A stretch of DNA of 64,000 bases from an uncultured Prevotellaceae bacterium (GTDB lineage: Bacteria > Bacteroidota > Bacteroidia > Bacteroidales > Bacteroidaceae), in contig UQST01000011.1 of NCBI GenBank assembly GCA_900543815.1, positions 7,556-71,555 on the forward strand, read 5' to 3'. Every line of letters begins with the position of its first letter. The stretch's first letter is position 1. Below are positions 9,415 through 18,076 of the stretch, one piece after another. The translations under genes and the position numbers were made by a program. The notes beneath the pieces were generated by a model. That model was not told the origin of the DNA and searched no databases. It was given only the letters and a program-made list of their open reading frames with translations.

Positions 9415-9495
9415 ACGCAGCGCGCTGCATCTGCCCACGCAGCGTGCTCCGTTGCCATCGCAGCACGCTGCATCGGGCATCGCACCGCGCTGAAG
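9415..9495. repeat. Tandem array A, palindromic GCAGCGCGCTGC-type unit, 22-bp period
   Basis: Four degenerate copies of a self-complementary 16-mer (best copy ACGCAGCGCGCTGCAT) begin at 9415, 9437, 9458 and 9480, so the period is 21-22 bp. Between copies is a variable spacer of about 6 bp. The same unit recurs at 29794-29852. Confidence 0.75.
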
Positions 9496-9520
9496 CAATT
9501 CCCGCTCTTGGCAGCATCGG

Positions 9521-9620
9521 CTTTTGTGTTTGACTGAATCAGCCCTGGTGTTTGGGCGAAACAGGTTTCGTGCTTGGCTGAAACGGCATTTGTGTCTCAC
9601 AGAAACGACTTTTGTGTTAG
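9521..9620 (+). repeat. Tandem array B, TTTGGGCGAAACA-type unit, exact 22-bp period
   Basis: The anchor GTG occurs at 9526, 9548, 9570, 9592 and 9614, exactly every 22 bp. After each anchor comes a variant of TTTGGGCGAAACA (TTGACTGAATCA, TTTGGGCGAAACA, CTTGGCTGAAACG, TCTCACAGAAACG). The period is not a multiple of three, which argues against coding. The same unit and period recur at 51157-51230. Confidence 0.8.
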
Positions 9621-9656
9621 GTTGCATTTCCTGTAGGACAGTTTTTCCCTAAAAAC

Positions 9657-9688
9657 TTTGGCTGGCTGGGTCTTTCTTCTTAACTTTA
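9657..9688 (+). promoter_or_regulatory. Promoter of the glycosyltransferase gene
   Basis: TTTG (9657-9660), a 20-bp spacer, and TAACTTTA (9681-9688) fit the two-part Bacteroidetes promoter. The ATG is at 9704, 15 bp after the box. Confidence 0.65.
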
Positions 9689-9703
9689 CGCAAAAGAGAG
9701 GTT

Positions 9704-10663
9704 ATGGCATCAGAAACAGACAGAAAGGGACTCTCCATACTGATTCCCACATATAATAATGTGTGTGCCGAGTTGGTGCGTGCGTTGCAGCATCAGGCTT
9801 CGGCACAGGAAGGACTGGCATTCGAGGTGCTGGTGGCCGACGACGGGTCATCGCACCGGGCAACTGTGAAGGCCAACCGTGAGGCTATATGCCCACTGGA
9901 GCATTGCCGCTACATCGAGCGGGAGACCAATGTGGGACGGGCAAGGATACGCAATTTTCTGGCCCGGGAGGCGCAGTATGACTGGTTGCTCTTCATGGAC
10001 AGCGACATGGTGGTGAGGGATGACTGTTATGTGGCACGTTATGTGGATGTCATCCGTAAGTCGGCTCTGGAAACGGGAATGCCGCCCGTCTTCTATGGCG
10101 GATACAGCATCGGGCATGCCCGTGAGGCCAATCCCGACATGGCGCTTGAGCGTAACCTGCGCTATCTGTTTGAATGCCGCTCGCCACAGAATGCCGACCC
10201 TCACTTGCGCGAGCAGCATCCCTATGGAGACTTCCATACCTCCAACTTCCTGGTGAGCCGCAGTGTGATGCTGGAGCACCCGCTTGACGAGCGCTTCGTA
10301 CACTATGGTTACGAGGATGTGCTGTGGGGAAAGACGCTCGCGGAGCATGGTGTGACGGTCAGGCATGTGGCCAATCCGCTCAGCTTCGAGCGCTTCGAGA
10401 GCAATATGCTGTATGTAGAGAAAGCCGAGGAAAGCCTGCGCACGCTGCATTACTTCAGGCATGAACTGGCCTCCTGCTCCCGACTGATACCTGTGGCAGA
10501 GCGCCTGCGCCGGCTGCTTGTGGTGTATCCCTTGGTGCGTCTGCTCTATCCGTTCGTGAGTCTGCACCTGAAGGCCGGGCTGACAGGCGCATCGCCCAGG
10601 ATGTTCCTCTTCAATCTGTATAAACTCCTATACTACATCCATCTGGACTTCCATGACGAATGA
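9704..10663 (+). CDS. Family 2 glycosyltransferase
   Basis: This GT-A fold glycosyltransferase has 319 residues. The N-terminal segment LSILIPTYNN is the nucleotide-binding strand. ADDGSS is at about 45-50, the metal-binding DSD motif at 99-101, and the acceptor/base motif GYEDV at 202-206, a combination seen in the chondroitin-polymerase-like GT2 subgroup. No clear transmembrane segment is present, so it is probably cytosolic or peripheral. It stands alone behind its own promoter, so the sugar and acceptor cannot be read from context. The stop codon lies inside the first copy of a 45-bp direct repeat. Confidence 0.88.
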   Translation: MASETDRKGLSILIPTYNNVCAELVRALQHQASAQEGLAFEVLVADDGSSHRATVKANREAICPLEHCRYIERETNVGRARIRNFLAREAQYDWLLFMDSDMVVRDDCYVARYVDVIRKSALETGMPPVFYGGYSIGHAREANPDMALERNLRYLFECRSPQNADPHLREQHPYGDFHTSNFLVSRSVMLEHPLDERFVHYGYEDVLWGKTLAEHGVTVRHVANPLSFERFESNMLYVEKAEESLRTLHYFRHELASCSRLIPVAERLRRLLVVYPLVRLLYPFVSLHLKAGLTGASPRMFLFNLYKLLYYIHLDFHDE

Positions 10664-10748
10664 CGTTTCCAGCATGCTGCTTGGGATATGATGATAAAGG
10701 CAGAATGACTTTCCCGGCATGCTGCTGGATAAGTGATGATAAAACAAA
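10661..10748 (+). repeat. Imperfect 45-bp tandem duplication
   Basis: Two related segments start at 10661 and 10706. Both have TGAC, then TTTCC or TTTCCC, then GCATGCTGC, then TGATGATAAA. The first copy contains the stop codon of the glycosyltransferase. The second ends at the terminator stem. The duplication spans the 3' UTR. Confidence 0.7.
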
Positions 10749-10769
10749 AGCCCTGGTCTCCCAGGGCTT
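10748..10769. terminator. Bidirectional terminator between convergent genes
   Basis: A perfect 9-bp stem (10748-10756 with 10761-10769) has a TCTC loop, an A-rich left flank and a T-rich right flank. It lies between the glycosyltransferase (plus) and gldE (minus) and can serve both. Confidence 0.8.
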
Positions 10770-10793
10770 CTTTGTAGGTTATGGATTGCGCAC

Positions 10794-12143
10794 TCAGGCT
10801 TTGGCCGTTGCGGTCATCTTCTTGCGGTCTATCACTTTGATTTTGAGTATGCGGCGGTTGTCCATCTCTGTCACCTCAAAGGTGAAGCGCCCGTAGTCGG
10901 TTCGCTCATGCAGTTCGGGGAAGTCTCCCTTGATTTCCAGCAGCAGTCCGGCCAGTGTGTCGGCCTCTCCCTCCACCTGGTCGAAATAGTCGTCGTGGAG
11001 GTTGAATATCTTTAGGAAGTCGGCCAGAAGCGTCTTGCCCTCAAAGATGTATGTATTCTGATTGAGGCGCTGGTAGGTTTTCTCGTCCTCATCATACTCG
11101 TCGTTTATCTCACCCACTATCTCTTCGATGATATCCTCCATCGTCACGATGCCGCTCGTACCGCCGAACTCATCCACCACGATGGCGATGTGCACCTTGT
11201 TGCTCTGGAAATCACGCAGCAGGTCATCTATCATCTTCGTCTCGGGCACGAAGTAGGGCGGCCGAATGAGGCTCTGCCAGCGGAAGTTGGCAGGCTTGTT
11301 GAGGTGTGGCAGAAGGTCTTTGATATAGAGAACGCCCTTGATATTATCCTGCGTTTCTTGGTACACCGGTATGCGGCTGTAGTTGTTCTCCACGATGCAC
11401 TTAAGCACCTGCGGGAAGGGAGTCTTCACGTCGAGATCCACGATGTCAAGGCGGCTGGTCATCACCTCACGCGCCATCTCACCGCCAAAGCGGATGATTC
11501 CGTGCAGCATGCTGCTCTCCTGCGCGATGTCCTTCTGGTCGGTGAGTTCCATGGCTTTCTCCAGATCATCCACCGTGAGACTCTGGTTGCTGGAGTGCAT
11601 GAGATGCTTGGTGACCACCTTGCTCTTGATAAGGAGCCAGCTCAGAGGGCGGCAAAGGTGGCAGAGTCCGCGCAGTACGGGAGCAGAGAAGCGTGCGAAG
11701 CGAAGGGAATGCTGTGCGCTGTAGATCTTGGGGGTAACCTCTCCGAAGAACAACAGGAGGAAGGTGAGCAGGACGGTCATGCACAGATACTCGAGCCATT
11801 CAGCGTTGCCGAAATCCACGGTGGTGCTGATGGCGAAGTTGAGCAACATCACTACGGCCACATTCACCAGGTTGTTGCAGATGAGGATGGTGGCCAACAG
11901 CTCCTCGGAGTCACCGCGCATTTCCACGATGCGTGCATCGTTGGGGGTGCGCTCTTCCTCCAGTTCATCTATTTCGGCAGGGCGAAGATTGAAGAAAGCT
12001 GTCTCGCTGGCCGACACGAATGCCGAGCATAACAAGAGTCCCACAGAGAGTATCAGGGCAACGTAAACGCCCAAGCTGGGGGTGATGATGTGTATGGCAG
12101 CAAACGAGTCAACTACGGACTGCCAAAGGTCTTGCATTATCAA
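10794..12143 (-). CDS. gldE: GldE-type membrane protein with CBS pair (CNNM/CorC family)
   Basis: This is a 449-residue membrane protein. Three hydrophobic segments form a CNNM/DUF21 domain (about residues 24-50, 80-105 and 113-140). Two CBS domains follow (about 215-340, with FVVDEFGGTSGIVTMEDI near the end), then a C-terminal CorC_HlyC domain. The family covers Mg2+/Co2+ transport-related proteins. In Bacteroidetes this orthologue is called GldE because it is linked to gliding and type IX secretion proteins. The order mutY-ssb-gldE supports the name. The ATG at 12137 is an alternative start. No gliding genes are nearby, so the role here may be ion homeostasis. Confidence 0.88.
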   Translation of the reverse strand: MIMQDLWQSVVDSFAAIHIITPSLGVYVALILSVGLLLCSAFVSASETAFFNLRPAEIDELEEERTPNDARIVEMRGDSEELLATILICNNLVNVAVVMLLNFAISTTVDFGNAEWLEYLCMTVLLTFLLLFFGEVTPKIYSAQHSLRFARFSAPVLRGLCHLCRPLSWLLIKSKVVTKHLMHSSNQSLTVDDLEKAMELTDQKDIAQESSMLHGIIRFGGEMAREVMTSRLDIVDLDVKTPFPQVLKCIVENNYSRIPVYQETQDNIKGVLYIKDLLPHLNKPANFRWQSLIRPPYFVPETKMIDDLLRDFQSNKVHIAIVVDEFGGTSGIVTMEDIIEEIVGEINDEYDEDEKTYQRLNQNTYIFEGKTLLADFLKIFNLHDDYFDQVEGEADTLAGLLLEIKGDFPELHERTDYGRFTFEVTEMDNRRILKIKVIDRKKMTATAKA

Positions 12144-12196
12144 TGTGTTGAGTTTGTGTGATTGAATTGTATGGGGCTAACGCCGTGGCAGACGGC

Positions 12197-12553
12197 TCAA
12201 GGCTGCTGGCCGGGAACTTTATCCTTGCGCGGCGTGAGCATCTCCATATTCTTGGCGGTAATCTCTATCTGTCGGCGTGTGCTGCCATTCTTCTCCTCGA
12301 TGGTGCGGTAGTATATCTCTCCCTCCACATAGAGCTTGTCGCCCGTGTGTACATATTGTTCTACTATTTCGGCCAGTTTGCCCCAGAAGACTATATAATG
12401 CCAGGTGGTGCGGTCGGGTACCTCACCGCCGGCAGCGGTCTTGTAGCCTCGCTCGGTGGTGGCAAGCCAAAGATTGGCCACGCAGAGCCCTTTGTCAATA
12501 TACTTGACCTCGGGTTCCTTGCCCACGTTGCCTATCAGCATCACTTTGTTCAT
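12197..12553 (-). CDS. ssb: Single-stranded DNA-binding protein, lacking the acidic tail
   Basis: This OB-fold protein of 118 residues begins MNKVMLIGNVGKEPEVKYI and includes the conserved W-YIVFWGKLAE strand near residue 53. It binds ssDNA in replication and repair. Its C-terminus is short and ends in PRKDKVPGQQP. The acidic tip (usually DDDIPF-like) that recruits partner proteins is absent, and neither alternative frame downstream supplies one. It may therefore be a secondary SSB, with the main one elsewhere. It lies between mutY and gldE, 53 bp before gldE. Confidence 0.92.
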   Translation of the reverse strand: MNKVMLIGNVGKEPEVKYIDKGLCVANLWLATTERGYKTAAGGEVPDRTTWHYIVFWGKLAEIVEQYVHTGDKLYVEGEIYYRTIEEKNGSTRRQIEITAKNMEMLTPRKDKVPGQQP

Positions 12554-12597
12554 CGTTGTTACTTGTGTCGTTTAACTTTCTTCGCAAAATTAGCCAA

Positions 12598-13686
12598 TTA
12601 TCTGCTTGTGGCAAAATTACAGGGCCGCAATTTCTTCCACACCTCCTCCAGCGGACGGGGAAGAGCGCAGGAATCCACTTCGCAGGCTGTCATCCATTGG
12701 CCTTCGAGGGTGCATGATGCATCTGCCAACCGGCATTCATAGAAGTCGATATGCAGCAGGCGGTGGGTGAGCCTGTGCTGCACACCCTGAGAAAGCATAG
12801 TGAGCTGTCCCCGAGGAGCTTTTGCTTCCACCTGGGCAAGGGTGAGGGGAGCTTCGGACTCCCACATGGGGAACTGGTACAGCCCGCGATAGATGTCGCC
12901 CTGACCGCGTTTCTGCATCAAGAAGAGCCCGTCGCTGTTCCTCACGCAAACGAATGTGAGGAAGCGCTCGGTGAGCTTCGTGCGGTGCTGCTTGACGGGA
13001 AGGGTGCTCACCAAGCTGGCGGCGAGTGCCACACACGAGTCTGCCACTGGGCATTCACCGCAGAGGGGAGATGCTGGCTTGCAGACGATGGCGCCAAAAT
13101 CCATGATGGCTTGGTTGTAGAGCGCCGAATGGTGCTTGTCCAGACGCATCTGTGCCAGTTGGGCAAACTCCTTGGCTCCTGCTGTGGAATCTATGGGAGT
13201 GGAGATGCCGGCATGCCGGGCCAGCACCCGATAGACATTGCCATCCACCACAGCCTGCGGTTCGTCGTAGGCAAAACTGGCGATGGCTGCTGCTGTATAT
13301 CGGCCCACTCCAGGCAGAGTGAGCAGCTCGTCATAGCAGAGAGGGAAGTGACCGTTGGCAACCGCCTGTCTGGCAGCCTTGTGAAGATTGCGTGCCCGAC
13401 TGTAATAGCCCAGCCCCTGCCACAGGCGCATGACTTCATCTTCGGGTGCCTGTGCCAGATGCCAGACCGTGGGGTAGTGCTCGGTGAAGCGCGTATAGTA
13501 GTCGCGTCCCTGTTCCACCCTGGTCTGTTGCAGGATAATCTCCGACAGCCATATCAGGTAAGCATCCTTGGTGTGACGCCAGGGCAAATCGCGCCCGTTC
13601 TGCCTGTACCATTCCTCGATGCGTGCAGCAAAGGAAAGGTCGTCGGGCAAAGCGTCCTTGGTGTCTGTGGTTGCTTGTCTGTTCAT
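12598..13686 (-). CDS. mutY: A/G-specific adenine glycosylase
   Basis: MutY removes adenine mispaired with 8-oxoguanine. The helix-hairpin-helix LPGVGRYTAAAI is at 124-135. Catalytic E49 (SEIILQQTRV) and D148 (VVDGNV) are present. The Fe-S cluster cysteines C202, C209, C212 and C218 fit C-x6-C-x2-C-x5-C. A C-terminal NUDIX-like domain for 8-oxoG recognition fills the last 130 residues. The frame is open to 13998, but that extension runs over the neighbouring gene, so I start at 13686 (362 residues). The downstream gene is ssb. Confidence 0.95.
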   Translation of the reverse strand: MNRQATTDTKDALPDDLSFAARIEEWYRQNGRDLPWRHTKDAYLIWLSEIILQQTRVEQGRDYYTRFTEHYPTVWHLAQAPEDEVMRLWQGLGYYSRARNLHKAARQAVANGHFPLCYDELLTLPGVGRYTAAAIASFAYDEPQAVVDGNVYRVLARHAGISTPIDSTAGAKEFAQLAQMRLDKHHSALYNQAIMDFGAIVCKPASPLCGECPVADSCVALAASLVSTLPVKQHRTKLTERFLTFVCVRNSDGLFLMQKRGQGDIYRGLYQFPMWESEAPLTLAQVEAKAPRGQLTMLSQGVQHRLTHRLLHIDFYECRLADASCTLEGQWMTACEVDSCALPRPLEEVWKKLRPCNFATSR

Positions 13687-13706
13687 CCTCAATATGTTCT
13701 GCTCGT

Positions 13707-14969
13707 TTATTTCCAGCGCTTGATGATGATGCTTGGATTGACGCGCAGATAAACGCCAAAGGAGAAGTTGGTCTCGCTGTGGCCCGTCATACTGCTCTGG
13801 AAAAACTCTCCCTCGGCACCCAGCACGTACCTGCGGGCAAACACATGACTGTATTCCACATGGGCATACGCTGTGCCGATACCGTCGTAGCTCTGGCCAT
13901 TGCGCACGCTGAGAGTGCTGAAGAAGTGGTTGCCATAGAGGCTTACGAAATGCTTGGGAGCGTTGAAGTATCCGCCGCGAAGCAGGAGTCGTTGCCACAG
14001 GGTGACTCCTGCCCCTACATGGTATGCGGCTCCACCGTCGAATGGCCAGATGCTGCCGCTCTGTTGATAGGCTACCATGGCATTTGCTTCAGCGTTGACA
14101 CTGGTGAGCACCTTGCGGTTGCGAGGAGTCCAGGTCAGGCCAGCTCCGGCCGATGCATTCATGATGGTCTGCACACCCATCGAGGTGGTATCCTGCTCGC
14201 CACCGCGATGCTGGATGACCAGCTGCACCGGGATATGCCAGCGCAAGGGCTTCTCCTGATTGCCAGGAAGTACCTTCCACGAGGAACCCACCGTGAAAGC
14301 CTCCTGATGGGAGTCTTCTTCGAATATATAGCTTTGCCAGTTGAGCCAGGTGTCGGCATGCAAGTGCTTGCGGTCCCACAGAAGCTGCATGCCGGCTTCG
14401 GGGTCTTGTGACAGATTGGTCTCTGCATTGAAGAGAGGCTCTATAAGCTGATGGTTCTGACCACCATATATATTGCCCAGCACCACGGTGAGGTGCTTGA
14501 ACTCTGCCCGAGCACGCACCCAGGGCAGAACATGTGCACCACGCTGGTACTGGCTCCCCTTCCATCGGCCTATGTCATGATAGACATAATTGGGGTACTT
14601 ATTGGCACCATGGAAGAGGGATGCGTGCAGACCAACCTCCAAATCTATCTGACGGATGGGAGTGTAAGCGAGACGAGGCTCTATCCACAAGCCTGGCAGG
14701 GAGTAGCCTTTGGTCATCTGGCTCGAATACTCATTGTCGCGGAAGAAGGTGAGGTTATCAACCTCCACACGCAGAACACGCACCATGGCGGTATCTATAT
14801 GATAGTCGCTGGTGGCGAGACTGTCCCACATCTGTGCTCTTGCGGGTAACAACGCGAACAGAAGAAGGGCGGCGAGACAGATTCTTCTGACTGTCACAGA
14901 CTGATGACTGCACGAGAAAGTGTCTGCAAACATGTTCTTTTGGATAAAGGAAGATGCCGTCCTGGTCAT
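13707..14969 (-). CDS. Predicted outer-membrane beta-barrel protein, function unknown
   Basis: This 420-residue secreted protein has a signal peptide at about residues 28-45 (VRRICLAALLLFALLPARA, with cleavage before Q46). The rest is rich in alternating aromatic and polar strands (YAHVEYSHVFARRYVLGAEGEF is typical) and ends in aromatic/hydrophobic residues, as barrels do. The unusually long n-region suggests an internal ATG at 14933 as an alternative start. The ATG at 14969 overlaps the DedA stop by four bases, which favours coupling. I know it only as a conserved Bacteroidetes hypothetical. Confidence 0.75.
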   Translation of the reverse strand: MTRTASSFIQKNMFADTFSCSHQSVTVRRICLAALLLFALLPARAQMWDSLATSDYHIDTAMVRVLRVEVDNLTFFRDNEYSSQMTKGYSLPGLWIEPRLAYTPIRQIDLEVGLHASLFHGANKYPNYVYHDIGRWKGSQYQRGAHVLPWVRARAEFKHLTVVLGNIYGGQNHQLIEPLFNAETNLSQDPEAGMQLLWDRKHLHADTWLNWQSYIFEEDSHQEAFTVGSSWKVLPGNQEKPLRWHIPVQLVIQHRGGEQDTTSMGVQTIMNASAGAGLTWTPRNRKVLTSVNAEANAMVAYQQSGSIWPFDGGAAYHVGAGVTLWQRLLLRGGYFNAPKHFVSLYGNHFFSTLSVRNGQSYDGIGTAYAHVEYSHVFARRYVLGAEGEFFQSSMTGHSETNFSFGVYLRVNPSIIIKRWK

Positions 14970-15589
14970 TTCTTCACTCCCTTATACACGAGATAGCCCA
15001 CTGCTGCTACGCCCACAAGGAGCATAGCGATACGGAGCTCGCCACTGTATTCGGCAATCTTCTGTTCCAACTGGCCGCTGAAATTGCGCCCAATGTACCA
15101 TCCAAGACCACAGAGAATGCTGTTCCAAAGTCCGGCACCGATGGTGGTATAGAGGAGGAAGCGGCCCATGCTCATTCTGGCCAGACCGGCGGGGATGCTT
15201 ATGAGCTGGCGCACAGCAGGTACCAGTCGGCCCACCATTGTGCCCATAGCGCCATGACGGTCGAAATACTCTTCTGCCTTACGTACCTTCTCGCCGTCAA
15301 GCAGGCACATGTGACCGAAACGGCTCTCTGCCAGACGATAGATGACAGGACGGCCCAGAAAACGGGCAAGTACATAGTTGACCAATGCGCCAAGGTCTGC
15401 ACCCAAGGTGGCAAAGAGGACGATGAGCAATGGGCTCATGCTGCCATCCATAGCCGACTTATATGCGGCAGGGGGAACAACCACCTCGCTGGGGAAGGGG
15501 ATGAAACTGCTCTCGATGGCCATCAGTAGTGTGATGGTCCAGTAGTTGAGGTGCTCCAGGCACCATGCAATAAATGGGATGCTCTGCAT
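14966..15589 (-). CDS. DedA-family membrane protein
   Basis: This 207-residue polytopic inner-membrane protein has the DedA/SNARE-associated (VTT) core, including FIPFPSEVVVPPAAY near residues 30-44 and the FGRxVPAVRQLISIPAG-like stretch near residue 120. Members act as undecaprenyl-phosphate or phospholipid scramblases and support membrane and envelope homeostasis. It is 79 bp downstream of a membrane glycosyltransferase and directly coupled to the outer-membrane protein gene. The exact lipid substrate cannot be inferred. Confidence 0.9.
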   Translation of the reverse strand: MQSIPFIAWCLEHLNYWTITLLMAIESSFIPFPSEVVVPPAAYKSAMDGSMSPLLIVLFATLGADLGALVNYVLARFLGRPVIYRLAESRFGHMCLLDGEKVRKAEEYFDRHGAMGTMVGRLVPAVRQLISIPAGLARMSMGRFLLYTTIGAGLWNSILCGLGWYIGRNFSGQLEQKIAEYSGELRIAMLLVGVAAVGYLVYKGVKK

Positions 15590-15668
15590 ATGTATTGCTT
15601 ATTGTCTATTATTCGTTTGTGTGATATTCTGTTGTTCTATAGATTCTTGCCAACTGTTGCCTGTGCTG

Positions 15669-16811
15669 CTACACGAACTTCTTTCTGAAGGTCTTCCTGG
15701 ACTCGAAGCGCCAATGTAGCCACGCGGATGCATCCCACCAGGGGATGAATGCACGAAGCAGAGGAAGCAGAAGGGCATAGGAACGCACGCCCAACCGACG
15801 GGCCATGCAATGCCATGTGGCACAAGCTGTGATGATGGACATCAACCACAGAATGCCCATGCTATACATTATATATATGTGTGGGTGGAAATACAGAAGG
15901 GTAAAGGCTGCCAGAAGGAGCCAGATGTAATTGCCCCAGAAAAGAGCAGCATACCACAGGCGATAGCCAAGCGAATGGCGCATGTGGCGGCGTGTCTCCA
16001 TAAAGAAAAGGCGCTGGTGCTTCCACTGCAGTGTGGTGGGCTGCTCTTGGGTGAGCAACGCATCGGGATGGAGGGCGAGTTTCATTCGGCCGGGCTGCAC
16101 ATTGTGATTGACCAGCAGAGTGCCTGCTCCGTATCTGAGAGAGAAGCTCGAGGCAAATCCCTGATGGCTCATGAACAGGCTCTTGCGGTAAGCCAGACAG
16201 GCTTCACTGGCTCGATAAGGGGCGAAACGTGCATCCCAAGGCATCCACAAGGATTGTTGCCAGAGGCGGAAGAAGTGCTGCTTGATGCCCGACCAGCCGT
16301 GGGGGTGACTGATGGATACAAATCCCTGGACTGCATCAGCATCCTGAGTGAGCGACAGGGCAATGGCGCGAAGCCAAAGAGAGGATGACGGACAGGCATC
16401 GGAAGCCAACATCAACACCCATTCATAACAGGCGGAACGAAAGCCAAGGGTGAGTGCAAGCCGTGAGATACTGATATCGCGTGCTGTGTCGGGGCAGAAG
16501 GTGTGATGCAGATGCAGGTATTCTTCCTCAAGCTTTTCGAGCATCTTCAGCGTTCCATCATCGCTGTTGGTGTCAACGACAATCACTTCAAATGGTGCAG
16601 GGTAGTCCTGCTGAAGGATGACGGGCAGGTTGGCCTGCAACTCGCGGGCCTGATTGTGCACCGTGAGAACAATGCTCACGGGAGGAAACTCCCCGGTGTG
16701 CGGTTCCTGCCTACGGGCTTTCCTGGCCATGTTGGCCAGTCGCAAGTAGTGCAGAGAACAGCCGATAGCTGCCATCCAAGCAATTGCTGTTAATATCAAG
16801 AACAGATTCAT
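15669..16811 (-). CDS. Membrane-anchored family 2 glycosyltransferase
   Basis: The protein has 380 residues. A membrane anchor (about 1-24) is followed by a GT-A catalytic domain with SIVLTVHNQ near 46-54 and VVDTNSDDGT near 76-85, then C-terminal hydrophobic segments (about 290-350) and a basic tail. The usual DxD is replaced by LASDACPSSS, so metal binding may use a single Asp. The topology resembles processive or lipid-linked sugar transferases. Its DedA neighbour suggests envelope glycolipid work, but the substrate is unknown. Confidence 0.85.
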   Translation of the reverse strand: MNLFLILTAIAWMAAIGCSLHYLRLANMARKARRQEPHTGEFPPVSIVLTVHNQARELQANLPVILQQDYPAPFEVIVVDTNSDDGTLKMLEKLEEEYLHLHHTFCPDTARDISISRLALTLGFRSACYEWVLMLASDACPSSSLWLRAIALSLTQDADAVQGFVSISHPHGWSGIKQHFFRLWQQSLWMPWDARFAPYRASEACLAYRKSLFMSHQGFASSFSLRYGAGTLLVNHNVQPGRMKLALHPDALLTQEQPTTLQWKHQRLFFMETRRHMRHSLGYRLWYAALFWGNYIWLLLAAFTLLYFHPHIYIMYSMGILWLMSIITACATWHCMARRLGVRSYALLLPLLRAFIPWWDASAWLHWRFESRKTFRKKFV

Positions 16812-16881
16812 CTGTAAGCGGTTGCCTCCTTTTTCTTAAATCAATGCGTTATCAATTGCTACTGCTTCGCTTCAACCAGAC

Positions 16882-18051
16882 CTACGCAAAGTCCTCCGTA
16901 GTATAACCCATGGGTAAGGGGCGGCAGTTGTAGCTGCTTGCCATAATCTCACCATACGCTCCCGCAGACCTGAGAGCCAGCAAATCACCCCTACTGGTAA
17001 CGGGCAGCTGGCAGTCGCGCATGAAAACATCGCTGCTCTCGCAGATGGGGCCCACCACATCATACACCTGACTGTCCTTGGCAGGGGAAGTGAGGTTCTC
17101 AATGTGATGATAAGCATCGTAGAGGGCTGGACGAATGAGATCGGTCATTCCTGCATCGAGTATGGCAAACTGTCGGTGCGTACCTTGCTTCACATACAGG
17201 CAGCGTGCGATGAGCGAACCACACTGCCCCACAACGGAACGACCCAGTTCGAAATGTAACTCCTGGCCTGGACGCAGTTTGAGCGAAGAGGCATAAGTGT
17301 CGAAATACGACTTGAAGTCGGGTATGGGGTGAGCGTCTGGATGCTGGTAGTCAATGCCCAATCCACCACCTACATTGATGTTCTTCACCGGTTCAAAACT
17401 CTGTTTCTCCAGTCTGTCCTGCAGTTCATTGATACGAAGTGCAAGCGCATGGAAATCGTCCATGACCAGTATCTGGCTGCCGATGTGGAAGTGCAGACCG
17501 ACGAATTCAATGTGGCTCATCTGCTTGGCCATCAAGATGACGCGCTCCATATCCTGCATTGCGATGCCGAATTTGTTCTCTGCCAGACCAGTGGTAATGT
17601 TGGCATGAGTGTGAGCTCCCACGTTGGGATTGATTCTGAAGCTCACCCGTGCAGTCTTGTCAAGACGTGTGGCAATCTCCTCTATCACCTCCAATTCGGC
17701 TACACTCTCCACATTGAAGTACTGGATACCGGCATTCAGTCCGAACTCTATCTCCCAGTCTGCTTTCCCGACACCTGCATACACGATGCTTGAGGCAGGG
17801 AAACCGGCATCGAGACAAGCCTTGATTTCACCGCCGCTCACGCAATCGGCACCCAAGCCTGCGCCTGCAATGATGCTCAGCACCTTTTTGTTCGTACAAG
17901 CTTTCACCGCATAATGCACGTGGTAATTGATGTGCTTGGCTGTTTCGTCCTTGATGACCTGTAGTGTCTGACGCAATAATTTGATGTCGTAATAGTAGAA
18001 AGGAGTCCGTTGCTTCTGGAAGGAGTTGATGGGAAAGTGTGATGTGGCCAT
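16882..18051 (-). CDS. lysA: Diaminopimelate decarboxylase
   Basis: This PLP enzyme of alanine-racemase fold makes lysine from meso-DAP. PLP lysine K50 is in HYAVKACTN. The GGGLGIDY phosphate-binding loop is near residue 228, and CESSDVF supplies the dimer-interface active-site cysteine. I start at the ATG at 18051 (389 residues); the open frame upstream to 18114 crosses a hairpin and lacks similarity. It is downstream of lysC, placing the first and last steps of lysine synthesis side by side. Confidence 0.95.
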   Translation of the reverse strand: MATSHFPINSFQKQRTPFYYYDIKLLRQTLQVIKDETAKHINYHVHYAVKACTNKKVLSIIAGAGLGADCVSGGEIKACLDAGFPASSIVYAGVGKADWEIEFGLNAGIQYFNVESVAELEVIEEIATRLDKTARVSFRINPNVGAHTHANITTGLAENKFGIAMQDMERVILMAKQMSHIEFVGLHFHIGSQILVMDDFHALALRINELQDRLEKQSFEPVKNINVGGGLGIDYQHPDAHPIPDFKSYFDTYASSLKLRPGQELHFELGRSVVGQCGSLIARCLYVKQGTHRQFAILDAGMTDLIRPALYDAYHHIENLTSPAKDSQVYDVVGPICESSDVFMRDCQLPVTSRGDLLALRSAGAYGEIMASSYNCRPLPMGYTTEDFA

Positions 18052-18076
18052 TGGTTTGCCTGTTTGTATGATGAAA

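Larger units (their letters stand above)
9184..9703. other. 520-bp gene-free region with promoters and tandem repeats
   Basis: This divergent intergenic region holds a minus-strand promoter box (9284-9291), two adjacent degenerate repeat arrays with a 22-bp period (9415-9495 and 9521-9620), and the plus-strand promoter of the glycosyltransferase (9657-9688). Open frames across the arrays give cysteine/arginine-rich low-complexity peptides with no start signal, and I do not regard them as genes. Confidence 0.7.

Noticed and set aside
9265..9627. A minus-strand open frame of about 120 codons in the 9.2-9.7 kb gap
   Set aside because: It is built from the 22-bp repeat arrays, is rich in Cys/Arg, and the repeat period is not a multiple of three. 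No promoter or ribosome site precedes it.
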